From contig NZ_JAGHRE010000014.1 of NCBI RefSeq assembly GCF_017743935.1, positions 32,986 through 96,985 on the forward strand: DNA of 64,000 nt, in the 5' to 3' direction. A model generated the notes under the pieces. That model saw nothing but the letters and a program-made list of their open reading frames with translations, did no database searches and had not been told where the DNA came from. The position numbers and the translations under genes were made by a program. This DNA comes from Tropicibacter sp. R16_0 (lineage in GTDB: Bacteria; Pseudomonadota; Alphaproteobacteria; Rhodobacterales; Rhodobacteraceae). Of the stretch, positions 25,796-34,582 are shown in pieces; positions within the stretch are counted from its first letter, which is position 1, and the number at the start of each line of letters is the position of its first letter.

Positions 25796-26658
25796 CAGTC
25801 AACAGCTCTCGGAAAAAGGCCTCTTGGGCGCAGCATTAGGACGATGAGGAAAGCGACGTGCCCGGCGAGGATCTGCCACTCGGGGTTGATGGCTGCGCCA
25901 ACGGTTTGGGCCAACCCGATAATAATCCCGCCCACCAGCGTGCCCCAAAGGCTCCCAAGGCCGCCAATGATCACCGCCTGGAATGCATAGATCAGACGCG
26001 CCGGACCAATACTGGGGTCAAAATTCGAGCGCATGCCGAGATACAGCGCGGCCAGCGTGACCACGAGCATCGCGATCGCGGTGGCCTTGGCAAAGATGTT
26101 GCTGGGGCGGATACCCATAAGGCTTGCAGTCGTTGCATCGTCGGAAGTCGCCCGGAAGGCCCGCCCCAGTTCGGTGCGGTAGAAAAGTTGGTTGAGGCCC
26201 ACGATCACTGCGACGGCGGAGCCGAAGGTCAGCAGTGGAAGCACGCCCAATGTCAAACCACCCATGTCAATCGATGCAGTGGAGATCGCGCCTGTGGGCA
26301 ACCGCTGACTGTCCGCACTGAACGCTTCGAGCAGAGCGTTTTGCAACGCGATCGACAGGCCGAAAGTCACCAGCAGCGGAGGTAGGATGTCATTTCCAAG
26401 GGTTCGGTTCAGGAGATGTTTCTGGAGTCCCCAGCCAACTCCGTACATCAGTGGCGCGGCAATAGCGGCAGCCAGAAAAGGCGATAGGCCAAGCAGCGTC
26501 ACGAGGAGCAGGATCAGATAAGCGGCCATCACGATGAAATCGCCATGCGCGAGGTTCACAAGCCGCATGATTCCAAACACGAGACTGAGCCCGGCTGCAA
26601 AAAGCGCGTAGAGTCCGCCCAAAAGGATGCCTTGAGTCAACGTATCTACCCAGATCAT
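25795..26658 (-). CDS. livH: ABC transporter permease, LivH type
   Basis: 287 aa with about eight membrane helices. LLGGLYALFAAGLSLVFGIMRLVNLAHGDF is the conserved LivH N-terminus and GLGSLWGTLVGGIIIGLAQ the conserved C-terminal helix region. Its ATG overlaps the LivF stop (ATGA). Pairs with the LivM permease to form the membrane channel. Confidence 0.85.
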   Translation of the reverse strand: MIWVDTLTQGILLGGLYALFAAGLSLVFGIMRLVNLAHGDFIVMAAYLILLLVTLLGLSPFLAAAIAAPLMYGVGWGLQKHLLNRTLGNDILPPLLVTFGLSIALQNALLEAFSADSQRLPTGAISTASIDMGGLTLGVLPLLTFGSAVAVIVGLNQLFYRTELGRAFRATSDDATTASLMGIRPSNIFAKATAIAMLVVTLAALYLGMRSNFDPSIGPARLIYAFQAVIIGGLGSLWGTLVGGIIIGLAQTVGAAINPEWQILAGHVAFLIVLMLRPRGLFPRAVD

Positions 26659-27362
26659 GCGCTTACTCCGAAATAGGCTGCGTGGATGTCATCACGGCTA
26701 AGGTTGTCGGGCGTGCCTTCGAGCGTTACCTGGCCTTCCATCATGCAATAGACCCTGTCGGCGACTTTCATCGCCTGACCGATATCCTGTTCCACCACGA
26801 TAAGGCTTGCGCCACTCTCCTGAATCTTTGGAACAGCCGCGTAGATATCCTTGATGACGACAGGCGCGAGTCCGAGACTGATTTCATCACAGAGCAGCAC
26901 TTTGGGGTTCGACATAAGCGCCCGGCCGATTGCGACCATCTGCTGCTGTCCGCCTGAGAGTGCTGTACCGGGATTGTTCCGCCGCTCGGCCAAGATTGGG
27001 AACAAATCATAGATCGTCGCAAGGCTCCAATAGCCTTCAACTTTGCGGCCATAGGCGCCGATCAGCAGATTTTCCTCAACACTCAAGGACGGGAACAGGC
27101 ACCGCCCTTCGGGCACCATGGCCAATCCAAGCGGCAGAACTTCATCCGCGCTCATTCCGCCGATCCGCCGACCTTCGAGCGTGATCATGTCAGGGTCGTT
27201 CTTCAGAACACCAGAAAGCGATCGCATCAGCGTCGTCTTCCCCGCACCGTTTGCGCCAATGATCGCGATCGTCTCGCCTTGGTTCAACGCTATGTCGACA
27301 CCAAACAAAGCTTGGAAATCGCCGTAATGGGCCGTGAGCCTCTGGGTGTTCAAAAGGCTCAT
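26655..27362 (-). CDS. livF: ABC transporter ATPase, LivF type
   Basis: 235 aa from ATG 27362, which overlaps the LivG stop as ATGA; the longer frame runs back through LivG and is rejected. Walker A GANGAGKTT, signature LSGGQQQM, Walker B VLLCDEISLGLAP, then IVVEQDI with the switch region. LivF-type proteins lack the long insert of LivG, as here. Confidence 0.9.
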   Translation of the reverse strand: MSLLNTQRLTAHYGDFQALFGVDIALNQGETIAIIGANGAGKTTLMRSLSGVLKNDPDMITLEGRRIGGMSADEVLPLGLAMVPEGRCLFPSLSVEENLLIGAYGRKVEGYWSLATIYDLFPILAERRNNPGTALSGGQQQMVAIGRALMSNPKVLLCDEISLGLAPVVIKDIYAAVPKIQESGASLIVVEQDIGQAMKVADRVYCMMEGQVTLEGTPDNLSRDDIHAAYFGVSA

Positions 27363-28078
27363 ACGTCGATCCCCAGATAGATTTCGCGCACATCCTGACG
27401 GTTCATGATTTCGTCCGGCGCGCCGATGCCTATCACCTTGCCGAAATCGAGCACGAGCAGCCGTTCGACAACGCTTGTCAGAGCATGCAATACGTGCTCG
27501 ATCCAAATGATTGTCACGCCACGTGCGTGCACTGATTTGATCGTGTCGATCAAAGCAACACATTCAGCGTCCGTGAGCCCGCCCGCGATTTCATCGAGAA
27601 GCAACAGCTTGGGGTCGGTGGCAAGCGCCCGCGCCATCTCTAGCCGTTTGCGCTGCAGAAGCGACAAACCAGACGCGGCGTTGTTGGCGACCGACATAAG
27701 TTCTGTTTGCTCCACGATCTCTGCGCATGCTTGTTCGACGGCTTTTTGGCTAGCGTTGCGGCCATGCATGGCGGCGACGAGCAGGTTTTCAAAAACAGTT
27801 AGATTGGCAAAGGGTTGTGGAATCTGAAACGAGCGCCCGATGCCTGCAAAGCAGCGTTGCATCGCAGGCACTCTGGTCACATCCCGTCCTTCGAACGAAA
27901 TGCTCCCGGCATCTGACATCAGATTGCCGGTAATCAGGTTGAACAAAGTGGATTTTCCAGCCCCATTTGGCCCTATAATACCTAGAGCTTGCCCCTCGGG
28001 CACTTCAAAGCTGACATCTTGGGTCACCTTCAACTGACCGAAGCTCTTAGAGACATTTTGCAACGCGAGAATGGGCAT
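27359..28078 (-). CDS. livG: ABC transporter ATPase, LivG type
   Basis: 239 aa from ATG 28078 with GAAGGACC upstream. Walker A GPNGAGKST, Q-loop GIGRSFQIPQPF (LivG-typical), signature LSLLQRKRLEMARAL (LSxxQ form rather than LSGGQ), Walker B LLLLDEIAGGLT, H-loop IEHV. An 80-base gap with a CTGCGCC/GGCGCAG hairpin (28129-28146) separates it from the binding protein, a usual place for partial transcript processing that leaves more binding protein than ATPase. Confidence 0.9.
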   Translation of the reverse strand: MPILALQNVSKSFGQLKVTQDVSFEVPEGQALGIIGPNGAGKSTLFNLITGNLMSDAGSISFEGRDVTRVPAMQRCFAGIGRSFQIPQPFANLTVFENLLVAAMHGRNASQKAVEQACAEIVEQTELMSVANNAASGLSLLQRKRLEMARALATDPKLLLLDEIAGGLTDAECVALIDTIKSVHARGVTIIWIEHVLHALTSVVERLLVLDFGKVIGIGAPDEIMNRQDVREIYLGIDV

Positions 28079-28156
28079 GACGGGTCCTTCGCGCGCACCC
28101 GAAGGCGCGCGCATGTTAAAAGAGAGGTCTGCGCCGAGAGGCGCAGGGCATAAAGG

Positions 28157-29434
28157 TCAGGCAGTGATCTCTTCCATCACACCGCCCGTTGGAATGAGCG
28201 GCTGATCGGAATTGTCCACGATCACAAGATCATAGCCGCCGCTGTCGCGCAGTCTCCACTGGCCGCCTACGAGCGGAGTTTTGGCGACATTGGCCGCTGC
28301 GAAGGGCGGTAGGCCCGAGCCGTCGAAGGCAATCCGACCAACGAGGCTGTCAAGTTGCGTCGCTGCGATCGCCTCGGCAACTGCATCGGGATCACCACTG
28401 TCTGATACCCGACCCATGACGTTTGCAGCCATTTCAAAGAGTGCATGCACAAAGCCAATCGGCTGGGTCCATTGTCGCCCTGTTGCGGCGGTGAATCCGG
28501 CTGCAACTTCAGCAGCACTTTCACCGGTCACTGACGAGGAGAACGGGTGCGACGGCGACCACCACACTTCAGAGCTGAGATTGTGGCCCGTATCACCGAG
28601 CGCTTCGACCGCTTGCGGGAACAAGATCGCCTTGCCAATTGAGGCGGCCTTTGGCGTGAAGCCCTGTTGTTTGGCTTGGGTCCAGAAGGTGGTGAAATCT
28701 GGTGGAATTGGAACACCGGTCATGATTTCGACGTTGGCGGAACGGAACGCGTTTATCTGGGCAGAGAAATCATCGGTTAGGTTCTGGTATCGGCCGGGAT
28801 CGGTCAGCCCGTAACCCTGCTCGGCGAGAACTGGTGGGAAGCCCACACTGGGGTCGCCCCATGCATTACCATCACCGTCGTTGGGAAAGAGCCCGCCGAC
28901 CTGTTTGTTGGTAGACAGCTGGTTCCACATTGAGGTGAAGACGGAGATCACGTCCTCAAGCCCCCAGAAAAAGTGGTAGCTGTAGTAGAAACGCTCCCAC
29001 GACCCTGGATCACCGGGATTGCCTTGCTGGCCAATGAAGTAAGGTTGCCACGGCGCGACTGTAGAAATGCAGGGAACTTCCTCTGCTTCGCATGTTGTGG
29101 CCACCGGGTTGGTCGTTTCCGGAGTCGAGGCGACAAGCATCAAGTCAACGCCGTCATCGATGATCAGTTCGCTTGCAACATCTGCCGCCCGATTGGGGTT
29201 CGATTGGCTGTCTTTGACAATAACCTCAAAATTCGCGCCCGCTTCAGAGTCTGCAAACGCGTCGAGAATGAACTGGTCGGCGTCAGAGAATGCCGCCAGT
29301 GCTCCTGATTGCGGGCTGACATAACCTAGCTTGATCTTCGCGCCTCGCGCGATGGCCGGGGCGGCGAGGCCACCGGCGGCCAGAGCGAGCCCTGCGGCGC
29401 TCGTGGATTTCAGTAGTTTGCGGCGTGTAATCAT
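28157..29434 (-). CDS. Periplasmic substrate-binding protein of the Liv-type importer
   Basis: 425 aa from ATG 29434 (GGGAGGAC upstream). The N-terminus MITRRKLLKSTSAAGLALAAGGLAAPAIA carries a twin-arginine signal (TRRKLLK) and an A-x-A cleavage site. The mature part begins IKLGYVSPQSGALAAFSDAD, the type I periplasmic-binding (Peripla_BP_6) fold. Tat export of a Liv binding protein is seen in several proteobacteria for aromatic-acid importers. Its ligand is probably the growth substrate of the operon. Confidence 0.85.
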   Translation of the reverse strand: MITRRKLLKSTSAAGLALAAGGLAAPAIARGAKIKLGYVSPQSGALAAFSDADQFILDAFADSEAGANFEVIVKDSQSNPNRAADVASELIIDDGVDLMLVASTPETTNPVATTCEAEEVPCISTVAPWQPYFIGQQGNPGDPGSWERFYYSYHFFWGLEDVISVFTSMWNQLSTNKQVGGLFPNDGDGNAWGDPSVGFPPVLAEQGYGLTDPGRYQNLTDDFSAQINAFRSANVEIMTGVPIPPDFTTFWTQAKQQGFTPKAASIGKAILFPQAVEALGDTGHNLSSEVWWSPSHPFSSSVTGESAAEVAAGFTAATGRQWTQPIGFVHALFEMAANVMGRVSDSGDPDAVAEAIAATQLDSLVGRIAFDGSGLPPFAAANVAKTPLVGGQWRLRDSGGYDLVIVDNSDQPLIPTGGVMEEITA

Positions 29435-29462
29435 GTGTCGTCCTCCCAAACGCATAATTTCT

Positions 29463-30524
29463 TCAGGCCATAGGGGCAGAACCCTCCCAGGCGCGCCCAA
29501 GCAATGCGCGGATCCCGTCTTTGGTGATCACGCGCGGGTTCCAGTAAGGGTTTTGCGTGGCCAGATCTGCCATGCGATCCAGATCGTGTTCGGCAACGCC
29601 AAGGTCTTGCAACGCCATCGGCGCGTTCAGCGATTTGGCAAAGTCCCACAGCGCTTGCCCTGGCTCTTGCCCACCAAAGAGCTCCGCCACGGGCGCCAGT
29701 TCGGCACTGGCGGTAGATTGATTGTAAGCTGTTGCGTGAGGAAGAATGATCGCATGGGTTTCCGCGTGCGGCAGGTTCAGCGAGCCACCAAGCGTGTGAC
29801 AGAGCTTGTGATGCAGCGCCATACCAACTTGGCCAAGCACTGTCCCACAGGCCCACGCCCCTTCCTGTGTCGTCTGGCGTGCGTCTAGGTCTTTCGGGTC
29901 TTGCAATACCGCCGGAAGCGCCCGTTGAAACGCGGCAATTCCTTCTAGTGCAAGCTGTGTTACGGTCTCGGTGCGGTCTTTTGCATAGAGCGCCTCAACT
30001 GCATGCGCCATTGCGTTCAATGCACTGGTGATGGTCATCTCCGCAGCCAATGTCGTCACAAGTTCTGTATCGTAGAGAACGATACCGGGACGAAGCTTGG
30101 GTTCACTCATGGTTGTTTTTACGCCATTCTTGGTTTGACCAAGAATGGGCGTGCATTCGCTTCCGGCATAGGTCGTAGGTATCGCCACGTGGCCAACGTC
30201 ACTGCGCAGAACCAAGGCTTTACCTAGCCCGATTGTTGAACCACCACCAACTGACAGAACACTATCAGCCCCCGATGCGTTCAGATGTGTCAGGGCTTCC
30301 TCGGTCACATCAGCCGGCGTGTGCATTGTGGCCTGGGAAAACACCCCAGCGGCCATGGGGCCAAGTATTTCAGCGAGCTCAAATCCGAGTTCGCTTTGTT
30401 GTGGCGTTGTCAGGATCAGAGTGCGGTCATAGCCGGCGGCGCGTATCGTGTCTCCCGCATGACGCCGCTGTCCAGCGCCAAAAGCGACGATTTGGTCTGT
30501 CGTGTATTGTGCGATGTCCAACAC
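29463..30524 (-). CDS. Maleylacetate reductase (iron-containing alcohol dehydrogenase family)
   Basis: 353 aa from GTG 30524, chosen because a perfect GGGAGGA lies 6 bases upstream and the length then matches maleylacetate reductases (about 350-360). GGGSTIGLGKAL (about 90-101) is the nucleotide-binding loop, followed by PTTYAGSECTPI as in MacA/TfdF. His-rich metal region: NAMAHAVEALYA and LHHKLCHTLGGSLNLPHAETHA. It reduces maleylacetate to 3-oxoadipate with NAD(P)H. First gene of the nine-gene operon, 85 bases from the divergent LysR gene. Confidence 0.9.
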   Translation of the reverse strand: MLDIAQYTTDQIVAFGAGQRRHAGDTIRAAGYDRTLILTTPQQSELGFELAEILGPMAAGVFSQATMHTPADVTEEALTHLNASGADSVLSVGGGSTIGLGKALVLRSDVGHVAIPTTYAGSECTPILGQTKNGVKTTMSEPKLRPGIVLYDTELVTTLAAEMTITSALNAMAHAVEALYAKDRTETVTQLALEGIAAFQRALPAVLQDPKDLDARQTTQEGAWACGTVLGQVGMALHHKLCHTLGGSLNLPHAETHAIILPHATAYNQSTASAELAPVAELFGGQEPGQALWDFAKSLNAPMALQDLGVAEHDLDRMADLATQNPYWNPRVITKDGIRALLGRAWEGSAPMA

Positions 30525-30596
30525 GAGTATTCCTCCCTGTTGCATCCCACTATGGTCTTTGAACAAGGCATCTTGATCCAATCTTCGGGTCGCAAT

Positions 30597-30611
30597 ATAA
30601 CTTAGGGTTAT
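30597..30611. promoter_or_regulatory. Putative LysR-type operator (T-N11-A)
   Basis: ATAAC-N5-GTTAT, a perfect inverted repeat with T and A spaced by 11 bases, lies in the 85-base divergent region and overlaps the regulator's own start codon, as expected for an autoregulatory LysR site. Confidence 0.45.
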
Positions 30612-31560
30612 GAAAGTTGATCCGCGCCAGCTCGAAATGCTCTATGCGATCGTCGAAAAAGGCGGGCTTAGCGAGGGTGCGGAAATGCTCGGCAAGTCTC
30701 AGCCGAGCCTTAGCCGCTCACTCTCCCTCCTCGAACAACGGATCGACACTCCCTTGTTCGAAAAAGACCGGCGTCCGCTGCGTCCGACAGAACTGGGCCT
30801 TGCCCTTGCCGCAGAGGGGCGCAAGATCTACGAGGCAGGTCGCATTAGCACAGAGGTTCTCGCACAATACCGCGATGGCAGATCCGGTGGCGTGCGCGTT
30901 GGCGGTACGCCCTTCTTCTTTGATGGCGTAGTTTCAGGCATGCTGGCCAGTTTTCAATTCGAACGCCCGGATGTGCGCATCGATCAGATCTATGGATACA
31001 TGAACGACTTGCTTCCAAAGTTGCTTGACGGTTCGCTTGACCTTGCGGTTCTGCCGATGCGCGATAGCTCCATCCCGGAAGACCTCGAATTCAACCAGAT
31101 TCTTCCTGGGCGCAACGTTATTGCTTGTCGGGCTGGTCATCCCCTTGTGCGACGGGGGTCAGTGACGCTTGCAGATATCGTGCAATATCCGTGGATTTCA
31201 CCGCCTGCGGGTAGCCCACTTTATCAGGACTTGCGAGCTGTGCTCCAGGAAATTGGCATAAAAAACTTTAAGGTGAGCTTTGCCGGCGGTTCGTTGAGTG
31301 CGACAGTCAATATCCTCACCGGGTCCGATGCTCTAACTGTGCTGCCGTTCTCCGTCGTCTTCATGATGCGCAACCAGCGTTCGGTCAGCGCTCTGCCGAT
31401 CAAAATCGGTGATTCCGACCGACATTTGGGTATCTTGAAGCTACGAGGTCAAAAGATGAAACCGGCCGCGCAGAAAGTCTACGCGCATATCCGCCATGAA
31501 TTTGATGTTCTCGCTTCAAGCATAACGCGGGTGAGCCAAGCTACGGTTTGGCGTCCTTGA
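30610..31560 (+). CDS. LysR-family regulator of the hydroxyquinol operon
   Basis: 316 aa. N-terminal HTH at 6-65 (LEMLYAIVEKGGLSEGAEMLGKSQPSLSRSLSLLEQRI), then a periplasmic-binding-like effector domain from about 93. Divergent from the catabolic and transport operon, so most likely its activator responding to a pathway compound. No clear ribosome binding site; a start a few codons later is possible. Confidence 0.85.
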   Translation: MKVDPRQLEMLYAIVEKGGLSEGAEMLGKSQPSLSRSLSLLEQRIDTPLFEKDRRPLRPTELGLALAAEGRKIYEAGRISTEVLAQYRDGRSGGVRVGGTPFFFDGVVSGMLASFQFERPDVRIDQIYGYMNDLLPKLLDGSLDLAVLPMRDSSIPEDLEFNQILPGRNVIACRAGHPLVRRGSVTLADIVQYPWISPPAGSPLYQDLRAVLQEIGIKNFKVSFAGGSLSATVNILTGSDALTVLPFSVVFMMRNQRSVSALPIKIGDSDRHLGILKLRGQKMKPAAQKVYAHIRHEFDVLASSITRVSQATVWRP

Positions 31561-31717
31561 TCCGGACGGAAAGCTCTAAGTTTCAGTGTTTCTGAGCCCA
31601 CCGCGCGGCCAGCGCTGTCTTACTGGGCAAACTGCACCGCCTTCGAGAATCCAAGAATGTCATGAGCATCGCGAGCCCACTCGCTGCCGTTGCAAGCGGG
31701 CCAGGGTTTAGCCTGGT

Positions 31718-32470
31718 TCACCCAAAGAGGATGTCAGACCGAATGATGTATTTTTCACCCCTGGTGATTTGCTCGCTCGAATGCAGGCAATGCAGTGGGT
31801 GATGCCCATGCGGAAAGCACAGCACCGCGCCTTTGGGTGTCCGCACCTCAACAAGATTTACGTCGTCGGACCGTTTCGCTGGCTCCGCCGGATTGGACTT
31901 GCTGACCATGAATTGCGTGCGACCGCCCTCGTATCCATCATTGAGGAAGATGAGGTAGGTGTACTGGCTCAGCTGGCCCGGATAGGCGTTATCGACAAGT
32001 TTCCCGTCGATCACACGACTGCCCGGCCACGCTCCATCAGAATGCGGCTTGAAGTAGTCACCTTCGTCATAACGATAGAACCGGAAACGGGCATTGATAC
32101 CAGTTGCGGTTTGGTCGTTCACGACCTCGGGGATCAGATGCTTCGAGCGATCCCAGAAGACGCGATCGATATCCTCGCTGACCACCCAATTCACATTCTG
32201 ATTGTGCCGTACTTTATGCGGAAGCGAGACGGGAGCATCCTGGTGGAACCCGAGTTGTTCTGCCAGCGCCACGATATTGTCGGCCTCTTGATCCGAGAGC
32301 ACGTTCAACAGTTGGAACGCGCCTGGCACTTGGGGCAAATCTACCCTGGTCACATCGCTTTGATCGCGCTGTTCAAAGGGATTGATCGTTCCGGCCTTGT
32401 CGGTCCAAATCGGCAGAGCGTCTGGCCCAAAACCGGTCTCCCGGTTGACCACATAAAGATTGTCAGACAT
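31718..32470 (-). CDS. 2-oxoglutarate/Fe(II) oxygenase, prolyl 4-hydroxylase-like
   Basis: 250 aa from ATG 32470 (AAAGGACAAAGCC upstream); the TTG at 32503 overlaps the upstream stop but has no site. The jelly-roll ligands are His and Asp in FKPHSDGAW and the distal His in HHPLHCLHSSEQITRGEKYIIRSDILF, whose Arg would hold 2-oxoglutarate. This is the P4Hc-type of 2OG-Fe(II) oxygenase; substrate unknown. 29 bases after a CmcJ-like gene, so one two-gene operon divergent from a LysR gene. Confidence 0.8.
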   Translation of the reverse strand: MSDNLYVVNRETGFGPDALPIWTDKAGTINPFEQRDQSDVTRVDLPQVPGAFQLLNVLSDQEADNIVALAEQLGFHQDAPVSLPHKVRHNQNVNWVVSEDIDRVFWDRSKHLIPEVVNDQTATGINARFRFYRYDEGDYFKPHSDGAWPGSRVIDGKLVDNAYPGQLSQYTYLIFLNDGYEGGRTQFMVSKSNPAEPAKRSDDVNLVEVRTPKGAVLCFPHGHHPLHCLHSSEQITRGEKYIIRSDILFG

Positions 32471-32499
32471 GGCTTTGTCCTTTCCCTGAGGCGCTTGAT

Positions 32500-33294
32500 T
32501 CAATCGAACCGAACCAGCGCGCGGGTTTCGATGCTTTGTCTTGGTTTTGCGTTCTTCGGCAGTACTGTGAGATCGACGGCAGAGTGTCCAATAGCCGGGG
32601 TTCCTGCGCTGTCGAACGTGGTGAACACCACCGCTTCTTCAGGGGTCATCTCGGACATATAGAGCCACCGATGCTCGTCATTCCGCTTGAGGCCGGTGAT
32701 TTGACCGCGCCTGTCGGGGTAAATCATGTCGATGTCTGTCCAGTCGCCTTCCTGAACGGTTGTCGGATCTGCAAAGGCAAGCGGAGCCGTCTGCACCGGG
32801 TGTTTGATAGGACGCCATACATTGATGATGCCATATTGCCCTTTCTCCCATTCGGCGGCAGTCTCATCGCCGAGCAATTCGCGCAGGCGAACCGGGCCGG
32901 ACGTTGCGGAATAGTCGCCGTGGACGTGCCGCGCCGGACGCCGGATATTGTTGTCATCCACCCGTACAGTGTGATCAAAAATGACCACTTCCTGCGCGCC
33001 GCTCACCTTCTTGATGAGCGCGTCGATCTCCGGGTCGTACGCCGCGCGGAAGGTTTGATCCGCTCCGAACTCATCCACCTTACTCGGAGCGTTTATGAAC
33101 TCGAGTCCATGGCTTGAAAACTTCGGGGCCTCACCTTCCCGAACGTCACAGAGCGTCACGAGCGTTTGTTCACGAACTGGATCGATGCGGCGACCTATTT
33201 GACCGTCGGGATCAATGAAAATCTGAGGTCTCTCCGTATCGGCAGGAAGGTAATTCACCGTCGCTGTTGCGATCTCTTTCTGCGTGGTTTGCAT
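32500..33294 (-). CDS. CmcJ/AsaB-family oxidoreductase
   Basis: 264 aa. Conserved features of the CmcJ/GA4-desaturase-like family: HVHGDYSATSGPVRLREL (about 121-139), INVWRPIKHPVQTAPLAFAD and HRWLYMSEMTPEEAVVFTTFDS. Fungal and bacterial relatives act in secondary metabolism together with hydroxylases; the bacterial ones are mostly uncharacterised. ATG has GGAAAGGACGTTCA upstream. Forms an operon with the 2OG oxygenase that follows. Confidence 0.8.
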   Translation of the reverse strand: MQTTQKEIATATVNYLPADTERPQIFIDPDGQIGRRIDPVREQTLVTLCDVREGEAPKFSSHGLEFINAPSKVDEFGADQTFRAAYDPEIDALIKKVSGAQEVVIFDHTVRVDDNNIRRPARHVHGDYSATSGPVRLRELLGDETAAEWEKGQYGIINVWRPIKHPVQTAPLAFADPTTVQEGDWTDIDMIYPDRRGQITGLKRNDEHRWLYMSEMTPEEAVVFTTFDSAGTPAIGHSAVDLTVLPKNAKPRQSIETRALVRFD

Positions 33295-33346
33295 TGAACG
33301 TCCTTTCCATCGCGCTTGTGATTATCGTCGTTGCGGCCAATTTAGG

Positions 33347-33378
33347 GTTTGGCACTGTTTCGAAAAACAGACCGAACC
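33347..33378. promoter_or_regulatory. Putative LysR operator in a divergent promoter region
   Basis: GGTTTGGCACTGTTT and AAAACAGACCGAACC form an imperfect palindrome centred on TTTCGAAAA in the 156-base region between the CmcJ-like gene and the LysR gene. Confidence 0.4.
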
Positions 33379-33450
33379 GGAATTCATCATTCCTATTTTC
33401 GCAACAACTGGCTAAAGTGATCCGCTAGACGCCACACCCTGGAGCGCTAC

Positions 33451-34371
33451 ATGCCTGACCTTGCACACAGCCTGAAGGTTTTCACAAAGGTCGCAGACCA
33501 CGAGAGTTTTGCGGCTGCGGGCCGGGAATTGAATATGGCCAACTCCTCCGTCACACGGCAGATTGCAGGCTTGGAAGAACAACTTGGCGTGAAGCTGTTT
33601 GTGCGCACCACGCGGTCTGTTCGGCTGTCACCAGCAGGTGTGCGTGCCTACGAACGGGCTCAGGAAATTCTGGACGGGTTTGAAACCCTCAAGCGTGACA
33701 TCCACGGCGAAGACGGCCGTGTTGCGGGCCAGCTGCGTGTCTCTGTCCCCTGGCGTTATGCCAGGCTGTATATTGCGCCGGTCCTCAGTGGGTTCCTAAA
33801 ACTCTACCCGGATGTCCGCATTGACATTGTGAGTGATGACAGGATCATCAATCTGGCAGACGCCGGATTTGACGTGGCGATCCGGATCGGGCGACTTGCC
33901 GACTCCGCGCTCATTGCAAAGAAACTTGGCAAGCAGGCATTCGTTCTCGCCGCGGCACCCGCTTATCTGCGGGCCCATCCAGATATCGAAACCCATGAAG
34001 ATCTGGACGGCCAGACCATCCTGGCATTCTCCTATTCCACGGCGAACTATTCCTGGAAACTGATGAAAGATGGCCAGACGCATCGCATTCCGACGCGGCA
34101 GGGGAGGTTGACCACCAACAACGCCGATCTCATTACGGCCGCTGCGATTGACGGAGCGGGGATCATCATCCAGCCCGCCTGGGCGATTCAGGATCATATC
34201 GACAACGGGGATCTCGTGAAGATCCTGCCGGATTACGACGTCACGTCCACGGCTTTTGAAACTGGTGTTTTCGCAGTCTACGCAAAGGAAAATAGACACA
34301 ATCCCTGCGTTCGGGCGTGGGTCGATTATATCGCCGAACAGTTTCGCAAACTAAGCGGAGCCGAAGTATAA
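33451..34371 (+). CDS. LysR-family regulator
   Basis: 306 aa. HTH at 4-62 (LKVFTKVADHESFAAAGRELNMANSSVTRQIAGLEEQLGVKLFVRTTRSV) and an effector domain of the CrgA/DmlR subgroup (VAGQLRVSVP, PDVRIDIVSDDRIINLADAGFDVAIRIGRL). Divergent from the 2OG oxygenase/CmcJ-like pair, which it probably controls. Confidence 0.85.
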   Translation: MPDLAHSLKVFTKVADHESFAAAGRELNMANSSVTRQIAGLEEQLGVKLFVRTTRSVRLSPAGVRAYERAQEILDGFETLKRDIHGEDGRVAGQLRVSVPWRYARLYIAPVLSGFLKLYPDVRIDIVSDDRIINLADAGFDVAIRIGRLADSALIAKKLGKQAFVLAAAPAYLRAHPDIETHEDLDGQTILAFSYSTANYSWKLMKDGQTHRIPTRQGRLTTNNADLITAAAIDGAGIIIQPAWAIQDHIDNGDLVKILPDYDVTSTAFETGVFAVYAKENRHNPCVRAWVDYIAEQFRKLSGAEV

Positions 34372-34528
34372 TTTGTTTGGGTTGTCTGCATTGGCCTCCA
34401 TTCCGAAGGTATGGACGCCATGCAAAGCATCGCCGAGTCTTCTGTTGGTAAGCGCTGGATGGGGTTTCGCGGCCTCGGCAATCTTGCATGTGAGTATTGC
34501 AAGTCTTGGGAAATCCCCACGCTATAGC

Positions 34529-34556
34529 TTCCCTGGCCACCGCAGTGGCCAAGGAA
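34529..34556. terminator. Hairpin between convergent LysR and fadB-like genes
   Basis: TTCCCTGGCCAC and GTGGCCAAGGAA pair with one mismatch around CGCA, at the 3' ends of genes on both strands. A short T-rich stretch follows only weakly. Confidence 0.5.
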
Positions 34557-34582
34557 CGGGAGCTGTACCCGGTGCGTTCCTA

